Assembly (NCBI GenBank): GCA_030147505.1
Contig: JASBVG010000089.1
Coordinates: 32,863-96,862 of the forward strand
Origin: Tardiphaga sp.
Lineage (GTDB): Bacteria; Pseudomonadota; Alphaproteobacteria; Rhizobiales; Xanthobacteraceae
Direction: 5' to 3'
Length of the DNA stretch: 64,000 nt
Under the pieces are notes generated by a model. The model did not search any database. It saw nothing but the letters and a program-made list of their open reading frames with translations, and was not told the origin of the DNA. The number at the start of each line of letters is the position of its first letter. The stretch's first letter is position 1. Positions 55,376-63,339 of the stretch are shown here, one piece after another. The translations under genes and the position numbers were made by a program.

Positions 55376-56197
55376 ATGGCAGGCGACGGACGTTTGAAAG
55401 GCAAGGTGGCGATTGTCACCGGCGCGGGTTCGCGCGGCGACGGGATCGGTAACGGACGCGCGGCGGCGGTGCTGCTCGCCCGCCATGGCGCCCGGGTTGC
55501 GCTGGTCGATCTGAATCCGGACTGGGCCGAGGAGACTGCGCGTCTGGTCGCAGCCGAGGGTGGCGCTTTTCAGATCTATGACGGCGATGTCAGCGATCCC
55601 GCCACCTGTGAGGCTATTGTCGAGCGTACCGTTGCGGGCTTCGGCCGTCTCGATATCCTGATCAACAATGTCGGCATCACCGGGCCGCGCGGCAATGCCG
55701 TCGAAGTCGATGTCGGGGCGTGGGATGACGCCATGACGGTCAACGTCACCTCGATGATGCTGATGTCGAAATACGCCATCCCGGCGATGATCAGGTCGGG
55801 CGGGGGCTCGATCATCAACCTGACCTCGATCGCCGGGCTGCGCGGCGGCCATCCCAGCCTGTTGTATCCGACGTCGAAGGCGGCGGTGATCGGCCTCACC
55901 AAGGCGATGGCCGCGCATCACGGCCGCAGTGGCATCCGTGTCAACTGCATCGCGCCGGGGACGGTCTACACGCCCATGGTCGCATCGCGCGGCATGAGCG
56001 AGGAGATGCGGCTTGCGCGCACCGCAGCAACGCTGCTTGGCACCGAGGGGACCGGCTGGGACGTCGGCAACGGCGTGCTGTTTCTGGCCAGCGACGAGTC
56101 CCGCTGGATCACGGGGATCACGCTGCCCATCGATGGTGGCGCAAGCTCCGGCGAGAGCAACACGCCGGTGCCGCCGAGCCAGCCGGAAAAACATTAG
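55376..56197 (+). CDS. Short-chain dehydrogenase/reductase
   Basis: The 273-residue SDR has a cofactor loop TGAGSRGDGIG with a small insertion, NNVG at 97-100, and the catalytic S151, Y164 and K168 (LTSIAG, LLYPTSKAA). It ends with ITLPIDGGASSG, the usual FabG-like C-terminus. The cofactor is probably NAD (an aspartate follows beta-2, VALVDLNP). Substrate unknown. The chosen ATG at 55376 begins the domain after the CAGGGGAC sequence; the open frame goes further upstream without conservation. Confidence 0.88.
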   Translation: MAGDGRLKGKVAIVTGAGSRGDGIGNGRAAAVLLARHGARVALVDLNPDWAEETARLVAAEGGAFQIYDGDVSDPATCEAIVERTVAGFGRLDILINNVGITGPRGNAVEVDVGAWDDAMTVNVTSMMLMSKYAIPAMIRSGGGSIINLTSIAGLRGGHPSLLYPTSKAAVIGLTKAMAAHHGRSGIRVNCIAPGTVYTPMVASRGMSEEMRLARTAATLLGTEGTGWDVGNGVLFLASDESRWITGITLPIDGGASSGESNTPVPPSQPEKH

Positions 56198-56303
56198 ACG
56201 TCGTCCAGTGACGTTCGCGGCAAAGTGATCCCGATAGCATCGTGCGCGATGATACGGCTCCCGTGCTCAGCCCGCCGGCTGCAGCGTGAGAGGGAGCATC
56301 GCG

Positions 56304-56759
56304 ATGCGATTTATTACCGGGCTGGCAGCGCTGCTGCTGTCGACGTCGGCCGTGTCAACCGGAGCGATGGCAGCAGACACGGCAACGCAGGAGGCCAACA
56401 AGAAGACGGTGGTCGAGTTCTATGAGAAGGGGCTGAACCAGAAAGATTTCGAAGCCGCGGCGAAATATTTCGGCCCGCGCTATGTCCAGCACAATCCGAC
56501 CGCCGCGGATGGCATTGAGGGCTTCGGGAAGTTCATCGCCTTCCTGCGCGAGAAATTCCCGGACTCCCACAGCGAGATCAAGAAGGTCTTTGCCGACGGC
56601 GACTATGTGATCCTGCACGTCCACGCGGTGCGCGAAAAGGGCACCCGCGGCAACGCCATCGTCGACATCTTCAAGCTGGAAGGTGGCAAGATCGTCGAAC
56701 ACTGGGACGTCAACCAACCGATCCCGGAAAAGGCCGCGAACGACAACGGGATGTTTTAG
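56304..56759 (+). CDS. Exported SnoaL-like protein
   Basis: The 151-residue protein has a signal peptide (FITGLAALLLSTSAVSTGAMA) and an NTF2-like SnoaL fold (VVEFYEKGLNQKDFEAAAKYFGPRYVQHNPTAADGIEGFGKFI and IVDIFKLEGGKIVEHWDVNQP). These proteins bind small hydrophobic molecules or catalyse isomerisation or aldol chemistry; being exported, it is probably of unknown binding function. AGGGAG lies before the ATG at 56304. Confidence 0.85.
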   Translation: MRFITGLAALLLSTSAVSTGAMAADTATQEANKKTVVEFYEKGLNQKDFEAAAKYFGPRYVQHNPTAADGIEGFGKFIAFLREKFPDSHSEIKKVFADGDYVILHVHAVREKGTRGNAIVDIFKLEGGKIVEHWDVNQPIPEKAANDNGMF

Positions 56760-56865
56760 AGTCTAATTCACCCAAGCTGAGCAGAGTTACTTTGCCCCGC
56801 GCTTGCTACAGCGTGCAAGTGTCGCTTCGCGTCCGGAACAAGGTTCCGATCCCGCGGATCAGACT

Positions 56866-57051
56866 CTAGCGGCGCGGCCTGGTCGGAGACGGAAGGCTTG
56901 TCTTGCTGCCTTCAGCTGTGGTGCTGGAATTCTCGATGGACCGCGCTTTGTTAGCTTCAATCTCGCGGTGCAACTCTGCGCTCCGCCGTTCGATCCGAGC
57001 GCGACGTTCCTTCGGAATAGCACTCAACATTTCTTCGTGGCTACGCGGCAT
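56866..57051 (-). pseudogene. Truncated XRE/HigA-type antitoxin remnant
   Basis: A 61-codon frame begins MPRSHEEMLSAIPKERRARIERRSAELHREIEANK. This is close to the N-terminal helix that precedes the HTH in one group of XRE-type antitoxins (pattern MPxERRxRIExRxAEL), but the HTH is absent and the rest is low-complexity. A stop codon (TAG) stands 14 codons before the ATG. No toxin frame is visible next to it. I read it as a decayed or truncated antitoxin gene. Confidence 0.4.
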
Positions 57052-57111
57052 CGTCGCGTTCTCCAGTTCGAGAGCACGGAGAAGGTACCACTAATGACGC
57101 GACGCGCTCGA

Positions 57112-57357
57112 CTAGCGAATCCGTGTCGCGCTTCGCGGGACGCATTTCTTGACGCGTGCGACGCCGCCGCTGGCGGAGAGTGTCGCACCCATCACTTCCT
57201 TGATCTGGCCGGTGGGGCAGGAGCCGTCATCGACCCAGATGCGCTGGCCGAGGCGAAGATCCATGATGTCATCTTCGCGCGGCACCTGATCAATGGCGAA
57301 GGCCGGCGTCGCGATGGTGACGATTGCGAGAATGCCAAAGGCTGTCGCCGCGCGCAT
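57112..57357 (-). CDS. Small secreted protein (DUF6719-like)
   Basis: An 81-residue protein with a signal peptide (MRAATAFGILAIVTIATPAFA) and the words DLRLGQRIWVDDGSCPTGQIKEVMG and RVKKCVPR, giving two conserved cysteines. I believe this matches the uncharacterised family DUF6719, a recall and not a search. The frame is open further upstream, but the ATG at 57357 starts the signal peptide. It is the second gene of a pair with the 50-residue gene 11 bases upstream. Confidence 0.7.
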   Translation of the reverse strand: MRAATAFGILAIVTIATPAFAIDQVPREDDIMDLRLGQRIWVDDGSCPTGQIKEVMGATLSASGGVARVKKCVPRSATRIR

Positions 57358-57368
57358 GATGAGATCCG

Positions 57369-57521
57369 TTACTTGTTCTGCACCTTCAGGCCGTCGGGCC
57401 CGACATTGATCTGCAGGCCCTGGGGCTCTTTCTTTTCCTGGTAGAGATTGTAGCCGAGGACGCCGATGCCGACGATGAGCGCGCCGATGATGAGATAGAG
57501 CACGTTGCGATTGCCGGACAT
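57369..57521 (-). CDS. 50-residue single-span membrane protein
   Basis: The reverse strand encodes a protein opening MSGNRNVLYLIIGALIVGIG, with one membrane helix near residues 7-24, a QEKKEP linker and a short C-terminal QINVGPDGLKVQNK tail. GGAGACCTC precedes the ATG. It ends 11 bases before the secreted-protein gene, so the pair is likely co-transcribed. The hydrophobic helix, good ribosome site and codon use support a real gene. Confidence 0.7.
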   Translation of the reverse strand: MSGNRNVLYLIIGALIVGIGVLGYNLYQEKKEPQGLQINVGPDGLKVQNK

Positions 57522-57598
57522 GAGGTCTCCATGGGGCGTTGGTGATGCAATTTATGGACGCGCACCCGATTCTCAAAGCACGCGACCGTTCCTCATAA

Positions 57599-59110
57599 TT
57601 ACGATCCCCGGGCGACGGTTCCACGACGCGGCGCTGTCTTCGTCCTTTGGTGAATTCGCAAGATTGCAGCGGATGCCTTTGCCAGCGATTCGGCAGATGT
57701 GACGAGCTTGCGGATGGGATGGCCGGAAAAGCCGAGCACGAAGCCGGGCGCAGGGCGTGCGCGCAGAAAAGTGTCGGCCAGCAGCCAGCCTTCGACCCCC
57801 GCAGAGGCCTTGGCGTCGGCCGCGATCTGCAACGGTGTCGCGGGTGCAAATCGCGCCACCAGATGCAGGCCCTGTGAGGGGACAGGGACCGAGAGCTGTC
57901 CATTCGACGCGTCGATCAGGGTTTGCGCCAGCGCGTCGCGCGCATCGCGATAGCGGCCACGCATCCTACGCAGATTGGCGGCGAAAGCGCCGGAATTCAG
58001 CATGTCGGCGATGGCGCCTTCCATCACCGTGGCGGGAAAGCGGTCCATCGCCGCACGCGCAGCAGCGACGGGACCGATCAGGTTTTCCGGGAGTGCGCAG
58101 TAGCCGATGCGCAGGCCCGGAAACAGCGTCTTGGCGAAGGTGCCCATATAGACGACGCGGCGCAGGTGATCGATGCCGGCGAGCGCGAGCAGGGGTGCGC
58201 CGTCATAACGGAATTCGCTGTCGTAGTCGTCCTCGAACACGAACGCATCGGCGGCGCGTGCCCAGTCCAGCAGTTCGAGCCGCCGCGGCATCGCCATCTG
58301 CACGCCGAGCGGAAACTGATGCGACGGCGTGACATAAGCTGCCCGCGCATGCGGCGCGGCCGCGCGGCCCTTGGCGACAATCATGCCGTGGTCGTCCACC
58401 GGTACCGAGACCGGCCGGCCGCCGTAATGCTCGATCGATTTTCGCGCGGCGGGGTAGCCGGGGTCTTCGACCCAGATCTGTTCGCCGGGCTTGAGGATAG
58501 CCGACAGCACGATACGCAGCCCGTGCTGGGTGCCGGAGGTCAGCATGATCTGGTCGGGATCGCAGCGCAGGCCGCGCGCCGAGAGCAGGTGATTGGCGAT
58601 GGCGATGCGCAGTTCAAGACTGCCGCGCGGGTCGCCGTAGTGGAGGTGCTCGGCGCCGAAGGCGCGTAGGCGGCGGCCGACAAAAGTGCGAAAGCGTCGC
58701 AACGTCGTTTCGTCGATATCGGTGCAGCCGAGCGCCAGCGTGCCGCGCTGCGGCTCGGCAATGGCGATGCGCTTCGCGGCCCTGGCTGCAACGGCCGATG
58801 GAATGCGCTCGGCCACGAAAGTGCCGGAGCCGACACGCGCCACGGCAAAGCCATCGGCGATCAGGCGCTCATAAGCGTCGGTGACGGTGTTGCGGCGAAA
58901 GCCGGTCTGTTCGGCAAGATGCCGCGACGGCGGCAGCGCCGCGCCGGGCTTCGCCATGCCCGACGTGACGGCATGGCGGAGCGCCTGATACAGGCGGTCG
59001 GCTGCCGAGGCCTGCTGATCGATATGTGCCCCGTCGAGATCGAGCGGCAATTCGTGCGGACTGGCCGCAGCCGATTTTCGCGTGCGTAAATTGGTCGGAA
59101 TTTTTCGCAT
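57599..59110 (-). CDS. MocR/PdxR-type GntR regulator with aminotransferase domain
   Basis: The 503-residue protein has a GntR-type winged helix (residues about 33-100: RLYQALRHAVTSGMAKPG, PPSRHLAEQTGFRRNTVTDAY) fused to a fold-type I aminotransferase domain (PGYPAARKS, EDDYDSEFRY, PLP-lysine K327 in GTFAKTLFPGLR). This is the MocR architecture, using PLP as effector. Members control vitamin B6, GABA, taurine or ectoine genes, usually the divergent neighbour. Here that neighbour encodes a PPOX-fold protein. The ATG at 59110 is chosen because the frame beyond it is not conserved. Confidence 0.92.
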   Translation of the reverse strand: MRKIPTNLRTRKSAAASPHELPLDLDGAHIDQQASAADRLYQALRHAVTSGMAKPGAALPPSRHLAEQTGFRRNTVTDAYERLIADGFAVARVGSGTFVAERIPSAVAARAAKRIAIAEPQRGTLALGCTDIDETTLRRFRTFVGRRLRAFGAEHLHYGDPRGSLELRIAIANHLLSARGLRCDPDQIMLTSGTQHGLRIVLSAILKPGEQIWVEDPGYPAARKSIEHYGGRPVSVPVDDHGMIVAKGRAAAPHARAAYVTPSHQFPLGVQMAMPRRLELLDWARAADAFVFEDDYDSEFRYDGAPLLALAGIDHLRRVVYMGTFAKTLFPGLRIGYCALPENLIGPVAAARAAMDRFPATVMEGAIADMLNSGAFAANLRRMRGRYRDARDALAQTLIDASNGQLSVPVPSQGLHLVARFAPATPLQIAADAKASAGVEGWLLADTFLRARPAPGFVLGFSGHPIRKLVTSAESLAKASAAILRIHQRTKTAPRRGTVARGS

Positions 59111-59168
59111 GGAATTGGCACTATCGCAGACCAATTGGGAGGCTACAACAGTTTCGAACGCTTCCAAT
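59091..59168. promoter_or_regulatory. Four ATTGG/CCAAT words between divergent genes
   Basis: ATTGG at 59091 and 59114, CCAAT (within the palindrome CCAATTGG) at 59131 and CCAAT at 59164 lie in the 73-base gap between the MocR and PPOX starts and just beyond. ATTGG at 59114-59118 and CCAAT at 59131-59135 form an inverted repeat with 12 bases between. MocR proteins often bind direct or inverted repeats in such shared promoters. Confidence 0.45.
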
Positions 59169-59183
59169 TCACGAGGACTTGCT

Positions 59184-59921
59184 GTGAGCACCGCCGAACT
59201 GAAGACCGCTGACGACACGACGCCAACCTATCCCCTCAGTCAGCGCAACCGCGTGAAGCGGCGGCACGATCGCGGCTTCTATGACCACGAGACCGTGCAC
59301 AGGATTCTCGACGCCGCGATGATGTGCCATGTGTCCTATGTGATCGATGGTCAGCCTTACTGCACCCCGACGTTCTTCTGGCGCGAAGGCACCAGGCTAT
59401 ACTGGCACGGTTCGAGCGCCAGCCGCATGCTGAAGAACCAGACCGCGCATCAGCGCGTCTGTCTCACGGTGGCCTTTCTCGACAGCCTCGTGCTGGCGCG
59501 CTGCGGCTTCAATCACTCCGCCGACTACCGCGCGGTGATGGCGTTCGGAAACGCCTATCTCGTCACCGATCCCGAGGAGAAGGACCGTGCCGGCATCGCC
59601 ATGGTCGATCGCTTCTTCCCCGATCGCACCGCGAGCCTGCGCGCAACGACGGCGCAGGAGATGAAGGCGACATCCTTCATCGCCATGGAGATCGAGGAAG
59701 CCTCGGCAAAGATCCGCGCCAAGGGCGTGGCCGATGACGACGAGGACTATGAGCTGCCGATCTATGCCGAACGCATTCCAGTGAAGACCGTACTCGGTGC
59801 GCCCGAGCCCTGTCCGCGATTGCTTCCTGGCGTCGAGCGTCCGGCGTCATTGCAGATTTTCAGCGAAGGCCGGCTCCTCGACGACGCGCTGACGGATGCC
59901 TATGCGCGGTATCGTCCTTAG
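59184..59921 (+). CDS. PPOX-fold flavin-binding protein
   Basis: The 245-residue protein contains the split-barrel FMN-binding pattern CHVSYVIDGQPYCTPTFFWREGTRLYWHGSS and VCLTVAFLDSLVLARCGFNHSADYRAVMAFG, typical of the pyridoxamine 5'-phosphate oxidase-like group, with an extra N-terminal extension. Exact activity is unknown; some relatives bind FMN, F420 or haem. The GTG at 59184 has GAGGA upstream, and a GTG start fits better than the longer frame from 59082. It is divergent from the MocR gene and likely its target. Confidence 0.85.
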   Translation: MSTAELKTADDTTPTYPLSQRNRVKRRHDRGFYDHETVHRILDAAMMCHVSYVIDGQPYCTPTFFWREGTRLYWHGSSASRMLKNQTAHQRVCLTVAFLDSLVLARCGFNHSADYRAVMAFGNAYLVTDPEEKDRAGIAMVDRFFPDRTASLRATTAQEMKATSFIAMEIEEASAKIRAKGVADDDEDYELPIYAERIPVKTVLGAPEPCPRLLPGVERPASLQIFSEGRLLDDALTDAYARYRP

Positions 59922-60713
59922 TCAGATGTGAGGGCCCCACAGCGCCGCGACGATCGCATCGAGCCCGTCGGTCAACGCCGCCGGTCCCGGCTGCAGGATC
60001 AGCGGCGACTTGATCTCGACGATGCGGCTGTTTTGCACGGCCGGAATGTCGCACCACCCGGGCCGCTGCCTGATCCGGTCCGGCACGACCTTTTTGCCGC
60101 ACCAGGAGGCGAGGATGATATCCGGCATCGCTTCGCGCACCTCATCCGGCGAGACGATGCGATCCTTCGCCGCCTTGCGGAACCGCATCTGCGGGAACAC
60201 GTCGATTCCACCCGCGAGTTCGATCAGTTCGGAGACCCAGCCGATGCCGGTGATGAGCGGATCGTCCCATTCCTCGAAATAGACGCGCGGTTTTGACTGC
60301 CGCAACTTTGCCGCCATGCTGACGCTGGAAAGCCGCAGCGAAAGCTGCGTTACCAGCTCGTTTGCGCGTGTTTTCGCGTCAATGAGCGCCCCTAAAGTGC
60401 GGATCATCGCGAGAATTCCGGCGATGTCGCGCTGATTGAACACATGCACGGCGACACCGGCGCGGATCAGCGCTGCGGCGATGTCGGCCTGCAAGTCCGA
60501 GAAACAGAGAACAAGATCCGGCTCCAGCGCGAGAATTTTCGGCACGTCCGCCGAGATGAAGGCCGATACCCGCGGTTTCTCGCGCCGTACTTCGGGCGGC
60601 CTCACCGCATAGCCGGAAACGCCGACGATGCGGTCCTGCTCGCCGAGCAGATACAGCGTCTCCACCGTCTCTTCGGTCAGGCAAACGATACGGGAGGGCG
60701 AAAAGTTGCGCAT
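59922..60713 (-). CDS. BtuF-like substrate-binding protein without signal peptide
   Basis: The 263-residue protein has the periplasmic binding protein fold of the BtuF/FhuD class: RIVCLTEETVETLYLLGEQDRIVGVSGY, then LALEPDLVLCFSDLQADIAAALI, and GWVSELIELAGGIDVFP. No signal peptide is visible: the protein begins MRNFSPSRIVCLTEE with the fold itself. Known members carry cobalamin or iron-siderophores to an ABC importer, none of which is adjacent. It may be cytoplasmic with a different role. The gene ends next to the PPOX stop, convergent with it. Confidence 0.78.
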   Translation of the reverse strand: MRNFSPSRIVCLTEETVETLYLLGEQDRIVGVSGYAVRPPEVRREKPRVSAFISADVPKILALEPDLVLCFSDLQADIAAALIRAGVAVHVFNQRDIAGILAMIRTLGALIDAKTRANELVTQLSLRLSSVSMAAKLRQSKPRVYFEEWDDPLITGIGWVSELIELAGGIDVFPQMRFRKAAKDRIVSPDEVREAMPDIILASWCGKKVVPDRIRQRPGWCDIPAVQNSRIVEIKSPLILQPGPAALTDGLDAIVAALWGPHI

Positions 60714-60821
60714 GGCTTCGCTATGCCGGGAAAGAGGGGGCTTGTCATGATGCGCCGGCTGCGGCTCTCATGGTTTCAGCATCCGCATCACGACGGATCG
60801 GCAACAAACAAGGAAACGCAG

Positions 60822-61220
60822 ATGACGCCACTCGACAAGATCAAGAGCATTCCGATGCCATTCTCGGTATCCATGGGCGTCACTTTCGTCGAGGCAGAAC
60901 TCGATCGCGTGGTCGCGACCATGCTGGTGCGCGAGGACCTCTGCACGACGCGCCACATTATCCATGGCGGCGCGGTGATGGCGCTGGCCGACTCCGTGGG
61001 AGCTGCGGCGACGGTGATCAATCTGCCGGAAGATGCCAAGGGCACCACGACCATCGAGAGTAAAACCAATTTCGTCAGTGCTGCTGCTGCGGGAACCACA
61101 GTGCGCGCCACGGCTACGGCTATCCATCGCGGCCGCCGCACCCAGGTCTGGCAGACGCGGATCGAGACAGAGGCGGGCAAGCTGGTCGGGGTCGTAACGC
61201 AGACGCAACTGGTGCTTTGA
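60822..61220 (+). CDS. PaaI-type thioesterase
   Basis: The 132-residue hot-dog protein contains the PaaI-type motif HIIHGGAVMALADSVGA, with a likely catalytic D57 and G49-G50 oxyanion loop, then TIESKTNFVSAAAAGTTVRA. It hydrolyses acyl- or aryl-CoA thioesters. AAGGAAACG lies before the ATG. It is separate from the BtuF-like gene, divergently transcribed. Confidence 0.9.
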   Translation: MTPLDKIKSIPMPFSVSMGVTFVEAELDRVVATMLVREDLCTTRHIIHGGAVMALADSVGAAATVINLPEDAKGTTTIESKTNFVSAAAAGTTVRATATAIHRGRRTQVWQTRIETEAGKLVGVVTQTQLVL

Positions 61221-61317
61221 GACCAGGGGATGGTGAATTTTCGTTAACTTTCAAAGCTATTGCATAGCTCGCCTGCGGCAGGCGCGGTCTTGTCGCAGGC
61301 CTTCGATCTTGTATTCG

Positions 61318-61334
61318 ATTGTGCAATGCACAAT
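61318..61334. promoter_or_regulatory. Perfect 17-base palindrome upstream of the GNAT gene
   Basis: ATTGTGCA-A-TGCACAAT is a perfect inverted repeat with an odd centre, 57 bases before the GNAT start. Its length, perfect symmetry and promoter-proximal place suggest a protein-binding site. The binding protein is unknown. Confidence 0.5.
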
Positions 61335-61390
61335 ATTGGGAATGTACAAGAAACAAGGTGTTCCCGGCGGCTAACCGCCAGAAAAGGATC

Positions 61391-62032
61391 ATGTTCAGCC
61401 CCGCAACGATCATCGCGCTCACCCATCGGACGCCCAAGGCTTCAGCCAAGAGCGGACCGGTCCGTATTCTCGCAACCCGTGAACTCCCGCTGTTTCGCGA
61501 TCATCTGCTGCGCCTCGACCGCGAGAGCCGCCGTGATCGTTTCAACGGCTCACTGTCCGACGACTGGGTTGCGAAATATGCTGAGCGCTCGGTGCATGAC
61601 GGCACCGTGATCCTCGCTTATTTCGAAGATGGAGTCATTCGCGGCGCCGCCGAGTTGCATCAGGCCGATCTCGTCAATGTCGAGCCGGAAGTCGCTTTCA
61701 GCGTCGAATCCTGCATGCGCCGTAAGGGTGTCGGCAGCATCCTGTTCACCCAGTTGATCGCGAAAGCGCGGTCGATGGGCTACAAGAAGCTGCGCGTGAC
61801 GACCGGCGCGCAGAACGATGCGATGCGGGCGCTCGCCGGCAAGTTCGGCGCCAAGCTCTCGTTCCGTCACGGCGAATCCACGGGTCTCATCGATCTCACG
61901 GCCGAGCCGTCGACTGCCAAGGTCAAGCCGCAGCCGAAGGCTGGCGTGCTTGATGTCGCAAAGGCCGTCGGCGACTACAATCGCGCTGCCTGGCGTGCAT
62001 GGTTCAACGCAACTGGCATCAGCAGGCGCTGA
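61391..62032 (+). CDS. GNAT-family N-acetyltransferase
   Basis: The 213-residue protein contains the acetyl-CoA binding segment VEPEVAFSVESCMRRKGVGSILFTQLIAKARSMGYKKLRV, with RRKGVGS as the phosphate loop, and a C-terminal tail (DYNRAAWRAWFNATGISRR). Substrate unknown. The ATG at 61391 is preceded by AAAGGATC. It is followed by a bidirectional terminator. Confidence 0.88.
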   Translation: MFSPATIIALTHRTPKASAKSGPVRILATRELPLFRDHLLRLDRESRRDRFNGSLSDDWVAKYAERSVHDGTVILAYFEDGVIRGAAELHQADLVNVEPEVAFSVESCMRRKGVGSILFTQLIAKARSMGYKKLRVTTGAQNDAMRALAGKFGAKLSFRHGESTGLIDLTAEPSTAKVKPQPKAGVLDVAKAVGDYNRAAWRAWFNATGISRR

Positions 62033-62057
62033 GGCCATTGCCGCTGAGTACTGAAAC

Positions 62058-62086
62058 AAAAAAGCAGGGCTCACGCCCTGCTTTTT
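62058..62086. terminator. Bidirectional terminator between convergent genes
   Basis: AAAAAAGCAGGGC and GCCCTGCTTTTT form a stem of 12 bp around TCAC, with an A-run on one side and a T-run on the other. It can terminate the GNAT transcript on the plus strand and the hypothetical gene on the minus strand. Confidence 0.9.
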
Positions 62087-62110
62087 CATTTTAAAACCAA
62101 AAATTCGCAA

Positions 62111-62410
62111 TCACGCGCGCTTGGCGACCGCGATCTTGCGGGTGACGCGGCGCTCGACGACCACGGTGCGCTGAGCGCCCTGTTCGCCGGCGATCACGCG
62201 GCTGACGCGGAGTGTGCCGGACGGGCGGCTGGCCTTCTTGACCTGCGCCTGAACTTCCTCAACCGGCAGGCCCATCAGCGATGCTGCGATCTCGGCCTGC
62301 TGGTCGAGGTCTTCCGTGATGCCGATGGCTGCGAAGATGGCCTCGTCCAGGGTCGGCGGATCATGCCGCACGCGCCGGGTGCCATATTTCGTATTCCACT
62401 CGCCGCTCAT
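62111..62410 (-). CDS. Small basic hypothetical protein
   Basis: A 99-residue protein reading MSGEWNTKYGTRRVRHDPPTLDEAIFAA and then DQQAEIAASLMGLPVEEVQAQV, with a basic C-terminal half (VVVERRVTRKIAVAKRA). I recognise the type as a conserved hypothetical of alphaproteobacteria but know no function. A start at 62413 (one more Met) is possible; AGAGG lies upstream. Confidence 0.65.
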   Translation of the reverse strand: MSGEWNTKYGTRRVRHDPPTLDEAIFAAIGITEDLDQQAEIAASLMGLPVEEVQAQVKKASRPSGTLRVSRVIAGEQGAQRTVVVERRVTRKIAVAKRA

Positions 62411-62539
62411 CATCGTGCCTCTGATTTGATATTCGCTTCCTAAAGAAGCCATTGTTGCATTGCAATATGAAAAACCCATGGCAAGGCAGCCATGCGTCAA
62501 CACGTCCGGGTGATCTCGGGATGACTTTGGTCAGTAGCT

Positions 62540-63223
62540 TTATTGCAAAGTCGAGTCCGGTGCCAGATCGCGTGCCGGCTGCGGCCACTTTTCCAGAGCC
62601 TGATGGCCGACGGGCGTGAGCCCGTAGACGCCGCGCGAGACCGGTTCGAACCAGCCATAGACGTTGCGGTGCAGGATTTTCTGCGCATCCGGATAGGTCG
62701 GTTTGAGTTCTTTCAGCTTGCGCGGGCCGTCGGCGAGAGCGGCGGCGCAGCCGAGCGCCTGCTGACGATAGGCGGTCATGATCGGCGTCTTTGTGCTACC
62801 TCCGAGGGCAGGGTCGCCGATGCGTTTCTTGTGCTCGGTGATCAGCCGTGCACGCTTCTTCGGATTGCGCCGCGGTGCCGCGATGGGCGGCTCCACCAAG
62901 ATCTCGACGTTGCCTGCATCGGTGACGCCGAGCATGCCGAAGCCGAGGCGGCGGCACAGGTTGCGGTAGCGCGCGTCGCTCTCGCGGCCCTTGCCACGGA
63001 TCGACATTCTGGCGGCGATCCATAGTTCATCGCAGGCGCCAGCACGTTCCACGGCCTGCAGGATCAGCTCCAGATTAAAGGACAGCTTGAGCTCGCCGAT
63101 TACCACGATTGGTGGATCGTCGCCCTTGAGCGCCACGAGGTCGCAGCCCGATATTTCGCCTTTCACCGAAAAGCCGAGGCCTTCGAGGAAGCGTTTCACA
63201 GGGAGATAGAGCGAGGTTTCCAA
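62540..63223 (-). CDS. DUF2161-family PDDEXK nuclease-like protein
   Basis: The 227-residue protein has the opening TSLYLPVKRFLEGLGFSVKGEISGCDLVAL followed by VVIGELKLSFNLEL, giving a D...ExK pattern of the PDDEXK nuclease-like fold found in DUF2161. The C-terminal half carries a winged-helix-like region (LKELKPTYPDAQKILHRNVYGWFEPVSRGVYGLTPVG). Function unknown. I chose the TTG at 63223 because an ATG normally stands there in the family and the upstream frame (to 63475) overlaps mgtC; no strong Shine-Dalgarno sequence is seen. Confidence 0.78.
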   Translation of the reverse strand: METSLYLPVKRFLEGLGFSVKGEISGCDLVALKGDDPPIVVIGELKLSFNLELILQAVERAGACDELWIAARMSIRGKGRESDARYRNLCRRLGFGMLGVTDAGNVEILVEPPIAAPRRNPKKRARLITEHKKRIGDPALGGSTKTPIMTAYRQQALGCAAALADGPRKLKELKPTYPDAQKILHRNVYGWFEPVSRGVYGLTPVGHQALEKWPQPARDLAPDSTLQ

Positions 63224-63339
63224 GGTGTGGCCGCTTGATGAGACGAAGCGTCGCGGCAACCGCGACTCGGGCGCCGAGTTTATCCGGGTTGCCTCACCTT
63301 TGGCACCTGAAGTGCCTTTTGAAGACCATCGGAGCTCAC

